DNA of 64,000 bases, from assembly GCF_005405005.1 (NCBI RefSeq), contig NZ_BJDH01000004.1, positions 1 to 64,000 of the forward strand. The letters run 5' to 3'. The DNA is from Lactiplantibacillus daoliensis. GTDB lineage: Bacteria; Bacillota; Bacilli; Lactobacillales; Lactobacillaceae. The position numbers were made by a program, and so were the translations under genes. Positions 33,503 to 42,797 of this stretch are shown here, piece after piece. Numbering within the stretch: position 1 is the stretch's first letter; each line of letters begins with the position of its first letter. The notes beneath the pieces were generated by a model. It did no database searches, was not told the DNA's origin, and was given only the letters and a program-made list of their open reading frames with translations.

Positions 33503-33934
33503 CTAATCTTTAAATAATTCGATATACCGCTCGTAACCAGACCGAGCTAACTCAGACGCCGGAATGAATTTCAAAGCTGCTGAATTGATACAATAACGCA
33601 GCCCACCTTTGTCTTTGGGACCATCAGTAAAAACATGACCCAAGTGTGACTTAGCTTGTTGACTTAATACCTCAGTCCGATGCATGCCATACGTGTCATC
33701 AAAGTTTTCGGTCACTTGATCTTTTGCGACTGGCTTAGTGAATGAGGGCCAACCGCAACCAGCATCATACTTGTCACGTGAGCTAAATAACGGCTCACCA
33801 CTCACAACATCCACATAGAGTCCTTCCTGATAAAAATCATCATATTGACCGCTAAACGGCCGTTCAGTGGCTGCTTCTTGTGTAACTGCATACTGTTCAG
33901 CAGTCAATTTTTGTTTTAATTCTTCCTGATCCAC
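33503..33934 (-). CDS. msrB: Peptide-methionine (R)-S-oxide reductase
   Basis: This 143-residue MsrB reduces methionine-R-sulfoxide in oxidised proteins using thioredoxin. The active-site cysteine lies in [11 protein letters not shown] (about 113-123); DAGCGWPSF (about 53-61) and [11 protein letters not shown] form the substrate pocket. The Zn-binding CxxC pairs of some MsrB are absent. GTG at 33934 is preferred because it lies 10 bases from AAGGAG, whereas the TTG at 33940 is only 4 bases away. It is monocistronic. Confidence 0.93.
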   Translation of the reverse strand: MDQEELKQKLTAEQYAVTQEAATERPFSGQYDDFYQEGLYVDVVSGEPLFSSRDKYDAGCGWPSFTKPVAKDQVTENFDDTYGMHRTEVLSQQAKSHLGHVFTDGPKDKGGLRYCINSAALKFIPASELARSGYERYIELFKD

Positions 33935-34071
33935 GAGCAATCAACTCCTTAATATATAATCGATTCGACTAGCATTACCAATAATTTTATTGCTGTAGCG
34001 CAGTAAAATACTTTCTGAACTTTAATCTTGTTTTGGCAATTATGTCACAAACAGATGTTCAAAGTCTAAAA

Positions 34072-34099
34072 AAAAGACACCCAACAAAGGATGTCTTTT
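34072..34099 (-). terminator. Terminator after ppaC
   Basis: AAAAGACATCC pairs with GGGTGTCTTTT on the minus strand (one bulged base), followed by a long T-run. Confidence 0.8.
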
Positions 34100-34110
34100 A
34101 CAATTCAAAT

Positions 34111-35040
34111 TTAAGCGTTGAATGCGTCAGTTAATTGAGGCACAACTTGTTTCTTACGTGAAACGACGCCTGGCAAACTCAAGCGATTATTCTTAATCGT
34201 TTTACCGAAGGCTTTTTCAACCGGTTCAGTTGGTGCACCAACGACTAACAATTCAGAATTGCTATCCAAGATGTTCGTTGCTAAGATCAAGAATAAGTCG
34301 TAACCTTCAGCTTCGTTTTCAGCCTTGGCAGCAGCTTCTAAAGCGGCTTGACGGTCAAAGACTTCTGGCAAATCAACTGTATTGATTTGGGCCACACGGA
34401 CGGACTTCCCAGCCATTTCGAATGACTTAGCATCGGCATCGATTAGTTCCTTTTCACTCTTGCTAGCTAAGTTAGTCCCAGCTTTGAGCATTGCTAAGCC
34501 GTAGCTTTCGTAGTCGACATCAGCAATCTTAGCTAAGTCCTTAACAACTGCAACATCGGTTGGTGTGGTAGTTGGTGATTTCAATAATAAGGTGTCTGAA
34601 ATAATGGCAGATAACATCAAACCAGCTAATTTAGCAGGAATTTCAACGTTATTTTCCTTGAACATCTTGTAAATCACTGTACTACAGCAGCCAAGTGGTT
34701 CGGCACGATAAAACAATGGTTGTGCCGTTTCAAAACCAGAAATCCGGTGATGATCAACAACGACATCAACTGTCACGTCAGCGATATCACTGACACTTTG
34801 TTGTGGTTCGTTGTGGTCAACTAACATCACTGAGTCAACTTCTGGTGCAGCCTTAGTGATAATCCGGGGTGCGGGTTCGTTAAAGTGATCCAAAACGAAC
34901 TTAGTTTCTTCGTTAGGTTCGCCCAAAGCAACGGCTTCAGTATCTTTACCTAACTTGTTTTCTAAATATGACAAAGCTTTGGCCGCCACAATAGCGTCAG
35001 TGTCAGGACTTTGGTGACCAAAAATTAGTTCTTTACTCAT
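34111..35040 (-). CDS. ppaC: Manganese-dependent inorganic pyrophosphatase
   Basis: This 309-residue family II pyrophosphatase of the DHH superfamily hydrolyses pyrophosphate in the cytosol and pulls biosynthesis forward. Metal ligands are in [17 protein letters not shown] (His8 to Asp14 region), LVDHNEPQ (near 72) and the DHH motif [10 protein letters not shown] (near 95). The C-terminal [10 protein letters not shown] segment binds substrate. The length is typical. GGAGTTTTTCGATA precedes the ATG. The LysR gene lies 21 bases upstream on the same strand, so the two may share a transcript. Confidence 0.96.
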   Translation of the reverse strand: MSKELIFGHQSPDTDAIVAAKALSYLENKLGKDTEAVALGEPNEETKFVLDHFNEPAPRIITKAAPEVDSVMLVDHNEPQQSVSDIADVTVDVVVDHHRISGFETAQPLFYRAEPLGCCSTVIYKMFKENNVEIPAKLAGLMLSAIISDTLLLKSPTTTPTDVAVVKDLAKIADVDYESYGLAMLKAGTNLASKSEKELIDADAKSFEMAGKSVRVAQINTVDLPEVFDRQAALEAAAKAENEAEGYDLFLILATNILDSNSELLVVGAPTEPVEKAFGKTIKNNRLSLPGVVSRKKQVVPQLTDAFNA

Positions 35041-35061
35041 TATCGAAAAACTCCTTTTGTG

Positions 35062-36021
35062 TTATTTTTGATTAATTTTTTGTAACCGTGAGATATAGTC
35101 TTCTTTACGAAGATAATTATCAAATTCATCCAAGAAATTCTTAATTCGAGGAATCTGGTCCTTATCTTTACGGAAGACAAAGTTTAAATCAAATTTGATG
35201 GCCGGTTCAAACGACACCGTATGGAGATTATCGTCGGCAGGATTAGCAACCATAAATGAACTTGGCAATGCTGTGTTCGTCCCAGTCGCAGCTACGAAAC
35301 GATAGATCTGTTGTGGTGTTGTAAACCGCGCAATCGGCGTCGGTAAATCAGCAAGCTGATTCTTGTAAGACTCCTTAATAACTTGATCCAAATAATAATT
35401 TTCAGGATACATGACCCAAGGTTCACTGGTCGTATCCTTAAATTTGATGCGCTTCTTTTTCGCTTGCTTAGGATCACTAGTGATGAACAACAAATCTTCC
35501 TGGACAATCTTTTTCGATTGATAAGGTTTCCAGTTTTTGATGCTTTCATCTGGTAAATACATGACTGCTAAATCAATCCGGTTATTCTCTAAACGTTCCC
35601 AGATTTCCTTCCGTGTTAACATATGGAAAGAAATGACCACGTTCGGATTGGCTTCATAATATTTGATGGCAAAATCTTCAAACACGTGGTCCTCAATTGA
35701 AGCTAACACCCCAATATTAATTGACCCTTGCGTTGCACTTGTCGTCTGTTGAATTTCATCGGTCGCCTTATTCAACACATTGTAAATATTATGTGTTGCA
35801 TTTAACATCGTGTAACCAGCATCGGACAATCGTAACTTTTTCCCGACAGAATAGAATAATGGTGCCCCAACCGTGCGTTCCAACTTTTTAATTTGTTGTG
35901 TTAACGCGGGCTGAGTGATTCCCAAAATCTGAGCAGCTTGCGTATAATTCATTGTTTCAGCTAATTGCAAGAAATAGGTCAATGTTTTAGAAGAGAAAAT
36001 ACTTTCTTGAGTTGTTTTCAT
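35062..36021 (-). CDS. LysR-family transcriptional regulator
   Basis: This 319-residue regulator has an N-terminal winged HTH (SKTLTYFLQLAETMNYTQAAQILGITQPALTQQIKKLERTVG, residues about 10-52) and a C-terminal periplasmic-binding-like effector domain. MKTTQESIF at 36021 is the start, preceded by AGGATCAGG; 11 upstream codons are without a ribosome binding site. Sitting just before ppaC on the same strand may imply co-expression. Effector and targets are not evident. Confidence 0.85.
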   Translation of the reverse strand: MKTTQESIFSSKTLTYFLQLAETMNYTQAAQILGITQPALTQQIKKLERTVGAPLFYSVGKKLRLSDAGYTMLNATHNIYNVLNKATDEIQQTTSATQGSINIGVLASIEDHVFEDFAIKYYEANPNVVISFHMLTRKEIWERLENNRIDLAVMYLPDESIKNWKPYQSKKIVQEDLLFITSDPKQAKKKRIKFKDTTSEPWVMYPENYYLDQVIKESYKNQLADLPTPIARFTTPQQIYRFVAATGTNTALPSSFMVANPADDNLHTVSFEPAIKFDLNFVFRKDKDQIPRIKNFLDEFDNYLRKEDYISRLQKINQK

Positions 36022-36205
36022 GAATTTTACCTGATCCTTTCGTCTTATCTTCATCTTATGATGTCTATAATATATACAAGATTAGATTTTAAAGCAAGCG
36101 ATTGTTATCGGTAAATAAACCCCACCTAATTATTAAGTGATCATTTTTAACCTATTTTCATAGTAAGCTAATGCTAAAAGCCTTGCAAGCGTTGGCGTTC
36201 TATTT

Positions 36206-38656
36206 TTAAACTGTCAACGGAATTGGGTGAATCTGAATGGCCACTGGGACCCCTTCAGTATCAGTATCCACGACAAATGAGCCATTGGAGTATCGGGCAC
36301 TCACTGGATGATCATCACTGAGAATCGAATGTTCTTTCAAACGATCTGTCAGCACTTCCAAAGCAACACCAGTCTGATCAGCACCAATCAGCACATAATC
36401 AGCAATGCGATGCGGGTTACTCTTCAATTCTCGCAAGACTTGAACCCCACGACGCGCACGACTCGTGACTGGAATGTCACTGACTTTCATCTGTTTAAAG
36501 GACCCTCGTTGTGTAATCATCGCCAGTAAATCATTTTCACCAGCAATCGTTGCTCGAACGATCAAATCATCACGCAAATCCATCGATTTCACACCCACCG
36601 CTTTGGCTCCAACGGTTGGCACCTCACTGAGGTCATAGCGTAACCCATAACCGTGCTGCGTCAACAAGACTAGCGTACCATTAGGAACAGTTGGCAAGTA
36701 GTTGACCGTCACAACTTCAGACGTGTCAGACTTTAATTTGATGAATTGGCTGGCCCGCGTCTTATAAGTTCGGCCCGGCGTGTAATCGGCAAAGTCAGTT
36801 TGCTTGATATAGCCGTCATTAGTGGCTACCAAAAATTTCCCAGTGGCTTTTAAATCGGCAAAATTAAAGACCCAGGTAATGCGTTCATCAGCAGCTAAGC
36901 CGATAGTTTGCGAAATGTGTTCCCCAGTATCTTTCCATTTGGCATCAGCAATCTCATGCACTGGTCGATAAATCAAATGGCCCTGATTTGTAAACATCAT
37001 CAAATGGTCCAAAGTATTATTTTTCGCCAAATAAATTGGGAAGTCTTCATCCTTTAAGCCATTATCGTCAATATCAGACGCCGTGTATGAACGCAAGCTC
37101 GTCCGCTTGATATAACCATCATGGCTAATCATCACCACCACATCTTCTTGTGGCACAACGACTTCGGTATCAATCTTCAATTCTTGAACTTCGGATTGAA
37201 TTTCAGTAAACCGTTTGCTTGGATAAGCCTTCTGAATCGCTTTTAACTCACGACGCAACACTTTGTCCAATTCTTTCGGCTCAGCCAAAATAAGTTGATA
37301 CGTTTCGATTGCTTGTGCTAATTCAGAGGCTTCTTTTTCCAGCTGCGTCACATCGGTATTGGTCAAGCGATATAACTGCATCGTCACAATAGCTTCCGCT
37401 TGCAACTCGGAGAAGTCAAATTTGGCAACTAAGTTCGCTTTGGCATCCTTCTTATCCTTGCTGCCACGAATAGTCGCAATCACTTCATCCAAAATGGACA
37501 TCGCTTTAATGAGTCCTTGGACGATATGCTGACGGTCAGCGGCTTTTTGCAAATTGAATTGCGTCCGTCGCGTAATCACATCGCGTTGATGTTCCAGATA
37601 GGCGCTAATAATCGTCTTTAGACCAACATGTTCTGGCCGTTGATGATAAATCGCAACCATATTGAAGTTATACGTAATCTGCAAGTCGGTATTTTTGAAT
37701 AAATAATTCAAAATTCCTTCCGCATTCACATCACGCTTCAATTCGACCACGATTGATAAACCTTTACGATCACTCTCGTCGCGAACTTCCGCAATGCCTT
37801 CAATCTTCTTCATAATGCGAATCTCGTCCATCTTTTTAACAAGTTGGGCTTTATTCACTTCATAAGGAATCTCTGAAATCTCAATTTGTGACTTATTCCC
37901 CTTGATTGGGACAATCTGCGTACGTGACCGCACCACAATCCGGCCACGACCAGTTTCATACGCCTTCTTAATGCCGTCAATCCCTTGAATAATCCCACCA
38001 GTTGGGAAGTCTGGACCTTTAACAAAGTCCATCAGATCAGCCATTTCGGCCTTGGGATGATTCATCAAATACAAGACGGCGTCAATGACTTCCCCTAAAT
38101 TATGCGGTGGAATTTCCGTTGCATAACCTGCTGAAATCCCAGTAGCTCCGTTAACCAGTAAATTGGGAAAACGCGCTGGTAAGACTGTTGGCTCATATTC
38201 CGTGTCATCGAAATTCAAAACCATATCAACGGTCTTTTTATCGATATCTTGTAACATTTCACCGGCAATCTTGCTTAAACGAGCTTCGGTATACCGCATG
38301 GCAGCCGCCGGATCACCATCCATTGACCCGTTGTTCCCGTGCATTTCAATGAGGGGTTCCCGTAGCTTCCAGTCTTGGCTCAGGCGAACCATCGCTTCAT
38401 AGATTGAAGAATCCCCATGAGGATGAAAGTTACCCATGACGTTCCCAACAGATTTAGCTGATTTTCGGAACGCCTTGTCGTAAGTATTCCCATCCTGATT
38501 CATGGCATAGAGAATCCGGCGTTGAACCGGCTTTAAACCGTCACGAATGTCGGGTAAGGCCCGTTCCTGGATAATATACTTAGAGTAACGGCCAAAGCGG
38601 TCGCCCATGACGTCTTCCAGGGTTAACTCCTGAATTTTTGGTTGTTCAACTGTCAA
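36206..38656 (-). CDS. parC: DNA topoisomerase IV subunit A
   Basis: This 816-residue ParC (GrlA) decatenates daughter chromosomes with ParE. The breakage-reunion domain carries RALPDIRDGLKPVQRRILYAM and the quinolone region HPHGDSSIYEAMVRLSQDWK with unmutated Ser and Glu, then AAAMRYTEARLSKI with the catalytic tyrosine near residue 120. The C-terminal beta-pinwheel blocks (for example GYIKRTSLRSY and GHLIYRPVHEI) follow. A TTG start is used with AAGGAGGTCGCAAT upstream, 12 bases after the parE stop. The motif wording (ExREPLIEMHGNNGSMDGD) assigns it to ParC rather than GyrA. Confidence 0.96.
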   Translation of the reverse strand: MTVEQPKIQELTLEDVMGDRFGRYSKYIIQERALPDIRDGLKPVQRRILYAMNQDGNTYDKAFRKSAKSVGNVMGNFHPHGDSSIYEAMVRLSQDWKLREPLIEMHGNNGSMDGDPAAAMRYTEARLSKIAGEMLQDIDKKTVDMVLNFDDTEYEPTVLPARFPNLLVNGATGISAGYATEIPPHNLGEVIDAVLYLMNHPKAEMADLMDFVKGPDFPTGGIIQGIDGIKKAYETGRGRIVVRSRTQIVPIKGNKSQIEISEIPYEVNKAQLVKKMDEIRIMKKIEGIAEVRDESDRKGLSIVVELKRDVNAEGILNYLFKNTDLQITYNFNMVAIYHQRPEHVGLKTIISAYLEHQRDVITRRTQFNLQKAADRQHIVQGLIKAMSILDEVIATIRGSKDKKDAKANLVAKFDFSELQAEAIVTMQLYRLTNTDVTQLEKEASELAQAIETYQLILAEPKELDKVLRRELKAIQKAYPSKRFTEIQSEVQELKIDTEVVVPQEDVVVMISHDGYIKRTSLRSYTASDIDDNGLKDEDFPIYLAKNNTLDHLMMFTNQGHLIYRPVHEIADAKWKDTGEHISQTIGLAADERITWVFNFADLKATGKFLVATNDGYIKQTDFADYTPGRTYKTRASQFIKLKSDTSEVVTVNYLPTVPNGTLVLLTQHGYGLRYDLSEVPTVGAKAVGVKSMDLRDDLIVRATIAGENDLLAMITQRGSFKQMKVSDIPVTSRARRGVQVLRELKSNPHRIADYVLIGADQTGVALEVLTDRLKEHSILSDDHPVSARYSNGSFVVDTDTEGVPVAIQIHPIPLTV

Positions 38657-38668
38657 ATTGCGACCTCC

Positions 38669-40675
38669 TTATTGCTTTAATTGTTGTGCGAGTTCTTCGT
38701 CAGCTTTTTCGTGAGCCGAACTAAGCGCTTGATTATCGAGTAACGAACCGTCTTCATCGAGACTGAATTGAACGTTATTTTCAATCCACTTTCGACGTGG
38801 TTCAACTTTGTCACCCATTAACGTAGTGACCCGTTTTTCGGCTAAAGCTGCATCATCAATCCGGACACGCACTAAGGTCCGTTTTTCTGGATCCATCGTC
38901 GTTTCCCAGAGTTGTTCCGCGTTCATTTCACCGAGCCCTTTGTAACGTTGTAAGGCATAACCTTTGCCAAAAGTCTTAGTCCGAAGCTCAAGTTCTTCAT
39001 CGGTCCAAGCATATTCAGTCCGCATTTTTTTGCCTTGCTTTTTCTGCAAACGATATAACGGTGGCAAGGCAATATAAATCTTCCCAGCATCGATCATCGG
39101 TCGCATGTACTTATAGAAGAAGGTCAGCAACAGAATCTGAATATGCGCCCCATCGGTATCGGCATCAGTCATAATAATGACTTTGTCGTAGTTGCTAGCT
39201 TTGAGGTCAAATTCAGTCCCAACACCAGCACCGATCGTATAAATCATCGTATTAATTTCTTCATTTTTAACAATATCTTGTAGCTTGGCCTTTTCGGTAT
39301 TCAGCACTTTCCCACGTAATGGCAAAATTGCTTGAAACTTACGGTCACGGCCTTGCTTAGCAGAACCGCCGGCAGAATCCCCTTCGACTAGGAAGAGTTC
39401 ATTCCGCTTGGCATTTTTAGACTGGGCTGGCGTTAATTTACCAGACAACAGCCGTTCCTGTTTATGCTTCCGCTTCCCATTACGACTCTCATCACGAGCT
39501 TTACGGGCGGCTTCACGGGCTTGTCGGGCTTTAGTGGACTTACGAATCAGCATTTGGGCAAATTCACCATTTTCCATTAAGAAAAATTGTAATTGCTCGC
39601 TGACCACACTATCGACGATCGTCCGTGCTTCCGGTGTCCCAAGTTTTTCCTTCGTCTGACCTTCAAATTGAAGCAGATTTTCAGGAATCCGTAATGAAAT
39701 AACAGCAGATAGCCCTTCACGGACATCGGACCCTTCAAGATTCTTATCCTTTTCCTTCAACAAGCCTACTTTACGAGCATATTCGTTGAAAGCTTTGGTC
39801 CAGGCACTGCGGAACCCAGCCTCATGTGTCCCACCGTCTGGCGTCCGCACATTATTAACAAAGGAGAGGAGGTTTTCAGAGTAGCCGTCATTATATTGCG
39901 CAGCGACTTCAACTTCGACCCCTTCCTTAGTCCCATCGAAGAACATCACATCACCAAGTGTGTCCTTATCTTCGTTGAGATAAGTGACGAACTCTTTGAT
40001 GCCTTCTTCATAATGGAAAACTTCTTCTTGTTGCTGTCCTTCACGTTCATCGGTCAACGTAATCTTGACGCCCTTCAATAAGAACGCAGATTCCCGCAAC
40101 CGCTCGGACAACGTTTGGAAATTATAAACCGTCGTCGTGAAAATGCTAGCATCAGGTTTAAAGGTTAAAGTGGTCCCAGTGGGTTTATTGGTCTTACCCT
40201 TTTTCTCAAGTGTTCCAACTGGATGTCCGCCGTTTTTAAATTTTTCTTGATAACGATAACCATCACGAATAATCGTCACGGTCAGTTCCGTTGAGAGCGC
40301 GTTAACCACACTAGCACCGACCCCATGCAGCCCACCGGAAGTTTTATAGCCACCTTGGCCAAACTTCCCGCCGGCATGCAAGACCGTCAAAATGACTTCT
40401 GGGGTTGGAATTCCAGAAGCGTGCATCCCAACTGGCATCCCACGGCCATGATCGACGACCGTAATACTATTGTCCGCGTGAATCACAACGTTAATTTCTT
40501 TACCGAAACCAGCCAAAGCTTCATCGACCGCGTTATCGACAATTTCGTAAACCAGATGGTGTAAGCCGCGACCGTCCGTTGACCCGATATACATCCCAGG
40601 TCGTTTGCGGACGGCTTCCAATCCTTCAAGTACTTGAATTGAAGAATCGTCATATTTTAGTCCTTTTTTAGCCAT
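38669..40675 (-). CDS. parE: DNA topoisomerase IV subunit B
   Basis: This 668-residue GHKL ATPase subunit has the ATP site EIVDNAVDEALAG (near 45-57) and GRGMPVGMH, the GGLHGVGASVVNALS loop and the TOPRIM domain EGDSAGGSAKQGRDRKFQAILPLRGKVLN (near 425-450), with DADTDGAHIQILLLTFFY further on. The ATG at 40675 has GAAGGAGC upstream. It is first in the parEC operon; the promoter -10 is TATAAT at 40780-40775 on the minus strand. Confidence 0.96.
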   Translation of the reverse strand: MAKKGLKYDDSSIQVLEGLEAVRKRPGMYIGSTDGRGLHHLVYEIVDNAVDEALAGFGKEINVVIHADNSITVVDHGRGMPVGMHASGIPTPEVILTVLHAGGKFGQGGYKTSGGLHGVGASVVNALSTELTVTIIRDGYRYQEKFKNGGHPVGTLEKKGKTNKPTGTTLTFKPDASIFTTTVYNFQTLSERLRESAFLLKGVKITLTDEREGQQQEEVFHYEEGIKEFVTYLNEDKDTLGDVMFFDGTKEGVEVEVAAQYNDGYSENLLSFVNNVRTPDGGTHEAGFRSAWTKAFNEYARKVGLLKEKDKNLEGSDVREGLSAVISLRIPENLLQFEGQTKEKLGTPEARTIVDSVVSEQLQFFLMENGEFAQMLIRKSTKARQAREAARKARDESRNGKRKHKQERLLSGKLTPAQSKNAKRNELFLVEGDSAGGSAKQGRDRKFQAILPLRGKVLNTEKAKLQDIVKNEEINTMIYTIGAGVGTEFDLKASNYDKVIIMTDADTDGAHIQILLLTFFYKYMRPMIDAGKIYIALPPLYRLQKKQGKKMRTEYAWTDEELELRTKTFGKGYALQRYKGLGEMNAEQLWETTMDPEKRTLVRVRIDDAALAEKRVTTLMGDKVEPRRKWIENNVQFSLDEDGSLLDNQALSSAHEKADEELAQQLKQ

Positions 40676-40727
40676 TCATGAATTGCTCCTTCGTGTTTCT
40701 GGTCATAACCGGTTAATTAGTCATAGT

Positions 40728-40742
40728 GCCTAGTTACTAGGC
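40728..40742. promoter_or_regulatory. Palindrome in parE leader
   Basis: GCCTAGTTACTAGGC is a perfect odd-length palindrome about 35 bases downstream of the parE -10, with too short a centre for a hairpin loop, so it looks like a protein-binding site. The binding protein is unknown. Confidence 0.35.
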
Positions 40743-40774
40743 TTGACAACGCTAACTTAAGCCATGCAAATTAA

Positions 40775-40783
40775 ATTATAGCA
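40775..40783 (-). promoter_or_regulatory. parEC promoter, extended -10
   Basis: On the minus strand TGC followed by TATAAT (40783-40775) is a perfect extended -10. The -35 is weak, as is common with such promoters. Confidence 0.6.
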
Positions 40784-40907
40784 CAGCACCTTGAATATTC
40801 AGATACTTTTTTACTTTTTAACGTCTCTGAGACGCTTTTTAAGCGTCACTTCAGATAAATTTAAGCAAAATTGTAGTTTTCAGTCTTAGATAAACATTGT
40901 CCACACA

Positions 40908-40920
40908 CGAACGTGTGTTC
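40908..40920. promoter_or_regulatory. LexA-box-like site between parE and plsY
   Basis: CGAACGTGTGTTC fits the Gram-positive LexA/DinR consensus CGAACRNRYGTTYC in all but the last base (A follows instead of C). It lies about 130 bases upstream of the plsY start and 230 of parE. No promoter clearly overlaps it. Confidence 0.4.
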
Positions 40921-41040
40921 ACTACATTGTAATGACTCGTCACCTTGCTTGTCAACTGAAAGTTTTTTAGGTAAAACTGACCCATCAATCGGCAAAGCAT
41001 GCTAAAATATTGGTTGACTCTATTGCAGGAGGTTTCAATC

Positions 41041-41658
41041 GTGGAAATCATACTTATGCTGATCGTCGCCTATTTATTAGGCTCGATTCCTTCGGGTGTC
41101 ATCATTGGCAAGCTATTCTTTCATACAGACATTCGACAAGCCGGTAGCGGCAATATTGGCACAACGAACACGTATCGTGTCTTAGGTCCCGTTGCCGGGA
41201 CGATCGTCATGGTGATGGATATCCTAAAAGGGACCTTAGCAGCGGCACAACCGGCTATCTTCCATTTACCAGTCAATGCCCTCCTCATCGGACTAGCGGC
41301 GATTCTAGGTCACACCTTCTCCATCTTTATCGGTTTTAAGGGTGGTAAAGCGGTCGCAACCAGTGCCGGGATTCTCCTCGCCTACAACTGGGAATTTTTC
41401 CTAATTGCTAGCGCGATCATGTTCACGTTGGTCTATCTGACTAGCATGGTAAGTGTTGCCAGCATGGCGTCACTCACATTGGTCAGCCTAATTGCAATCT
41501 TTTATTACCAAGATTGGATTTTATCGATCGTGGCCGTCGTCTTGACCATCTTTATTTTTTACCGCCATCGTGCAAATATCGCGCGGATCAAAGCTGGCAC
41601 AGAATCACTCGTCCACTTTGGGCTCGGTTGGCGTCGTTACCAAGCAAAGCAGCACTAA
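41041..41658 (+). CDS. plsY: Glycerol-3-phosphate acyltransferase PlsY
   Basis: This 205-residue membrane enzyme transfers an acyl group from acyl-phosphate to glycerol-3-phosphate, the first step of phospholipid synthesis. It has the three PlsY motifs: [15 protein letters not shown] (near 10-24), [15 protein letters not shown] (near 35-50) and [21 protein letters not shown] (near 90-110), with about five to seven membrane helices. The start is the GTG at 41041, preceded by AGGAGG; an ATG 42 bases upstream lacks a ribosome binding site. An extended -10 (TGC TAAAAT, 41000-41008) lies upstream. Confidence 0.95.
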   Translation: MEIILMLIVAYLLGSIPSGVIIGKLFFHTDIRQAGSGNIGTTNTYRVLGPVAGTIVMVMDILKGTLAAAQPAIFHLPVNALLIGLAAILGHTFSIFIGFKGGKAVATSAGILLAYNWEFFLIASAIMFTLVYLTSMVSVASMASLTLVSLIAIFYYQDWILSIVAVVLTIFIFYRHRANIARIKAGTESLVHFGLGWRRYQAKQH

Positions 41659-41662
41659 TCAA

Positions 41663-41692
41663 AATGGTCACCGCTAAGGGTGGCTATTTTTA
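41663..41692 (+). terminator. Terminator after plsY
   Basis: AATGGTCACC (41663-41672) pairs with 41679-41688 with two wobbles, followed by TTTTTAT. Confidence 0.75.
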
Positions 41693-41838
41693 TGGCCTTT
41701 TTTCACCCAGACTGTTAAGCTTGTTACTGGTTTTGATTTTGAATTGTGATGAATTAGTTAAAGTAACATGTTACAACTATACTATTTTGCTTATTTTTCA
41801 ACAGCTAGCTAACCTACTTCCAAAAAGTGCACACAAAA

Positions 41839-41876
41839 AAGTTGCCAGCATCCCATTTTAAGGAAGCTGACAACTT
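41839..41876 (-). terminator. Terminator after galM-like gene
   Basis: On the minus strand AAGTTGTCAGC pairs with GCTGGCAACTT (one mismatch or wobble), followed by a T-run. A 145-base stretch between this and plsY shows no gene. Confidence 0.82.
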
Positions 41877-41895
41877 CGTCAATCACTAACGGTCA

Positions 41896-42774
41896 TTAAA
41901 AGAACTTAATCGCATAGTGTTGATTAAAGGTCTGGTTAGCTGCTAAGTGGTTAATACCCATCTTATGGCTCAATTGACCATCATGATCAACATTGTCCGC
42001 AATGCCCCACCATGGTTCCAAACAAACGAACGGTGCATCCGCGGGATATGGTGACCACATGCCGACGTACGGCGCATCCTCAATCGTCATTGCCACACCA
42101 TGCTGATCTAAGTCAGAACTCAAGGTTAACGTGGTCGTTTGATTGGCTAAGCCTAAGATCACAGCGTCATCTTTGAAGAAATCCCGTGTCAATGACAAAG
42201 GGTTGCTCAAATCCAAGTCCGTTGCATTTGCGGCATCGTTATATGGCGCTTGTAATGGAATGTGTTGATACTTATGTCCTGGCGTAACCGTGAGCCGGTA
42301 ATCGTCTAAAGTTCCCGTAGACGTCACTAATGGGACGTTAAATGCAGGGTGACCACCGATTGAGAACAATAAGTCGTGGTTAGCTGGATTATGAACTTCG
42401 TAGCCGACCGTTAATTCTTGCCCAACTAAGGTATAAATTAACCGTAACCGGAACGCAAACGGATAAATTGCCCGCGTTTCACTGCTGTCAGCTAATTCTA
42501 ACGTCGCTGTGGTTGCCGTTTGGCTCACCAAGCGAAAGACATGATCACGCGCAAAGCCATGTTGACCCAAATGATAAGCTTGTCCCGCAACTGTATATTG
42601 ATCATCCTTCAGCCGACCAACAATTGGGAACAATACAGGTGCATGCCGACCCCAAAACTTAGGATCCGCTTGCCACATGTATTCAATACCATCCGCTGAT
42701 TTGACACTGCTGAGTTCTGCCCCGGCTTCATTAATCTTGACCGTGAGTAACTCGTTTTTTAATTCAACTGTCAT
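41896..42774 (-). CDS. Aldose 1-epimerase family protein (LacX-like)
   Basis: This 292-residue protein of the galactose mutarotase superfamily has RVSD...: AELSSVKSADGIEYMWQADPKFWGRHAPVLFPIVGRL near the N-terminus (Trp/His/Arg binding the sugar), SIGGHPAFNVPL (near 138-149) with the catalytic histidine and VCLEPWWGIAD (near 254) with the catalytic glutamate. These shorter GalM relatives (LacX/YeaD class) may act on a hexose or hexose-phosphate anomer. TGACTGTTGAACT lies at the start and GGAGTCAGGG upstream. It follows hslU on the same strand by 23 bases, so it may be read from the same transcript. Confidence 0.9.
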   Translation of the reverse strand: MTVELKNELLTVKINEAGAELSSVKSADGIEYMWQADPKFWGRHAPVLFPIVGRLKDDQYTVAGQAYHLGQHGFARDHVFRLVSQTATTATLELADSSETRAIYPFAFRLRLIYTLVGQELTVGYEVHNPANHDLLFSIGGHPAFNVPLVTSTGTLDDYRLTVTPGHKYQHIPLQAPYNDAANATDLDLSNPLSLTRDFFKDDAVILGLANQTTTLTLSSDLDQHGVAMTIEDAPYVGMWSPYPADAPFVCLEPWWGIADNVDHDGQLSHKMGINHLAANQTFNQHYAIKFF

Positions 42775-42797
42775 TCACCCTGACTCCTTTGATTTAA

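Noticed and set aside
40851-41051. Minus-strand 66-codon frame between parE and plsY
   Set aside because: No ribosome binding site, odd composition, and it overlaps promoter elements and the plsY start.
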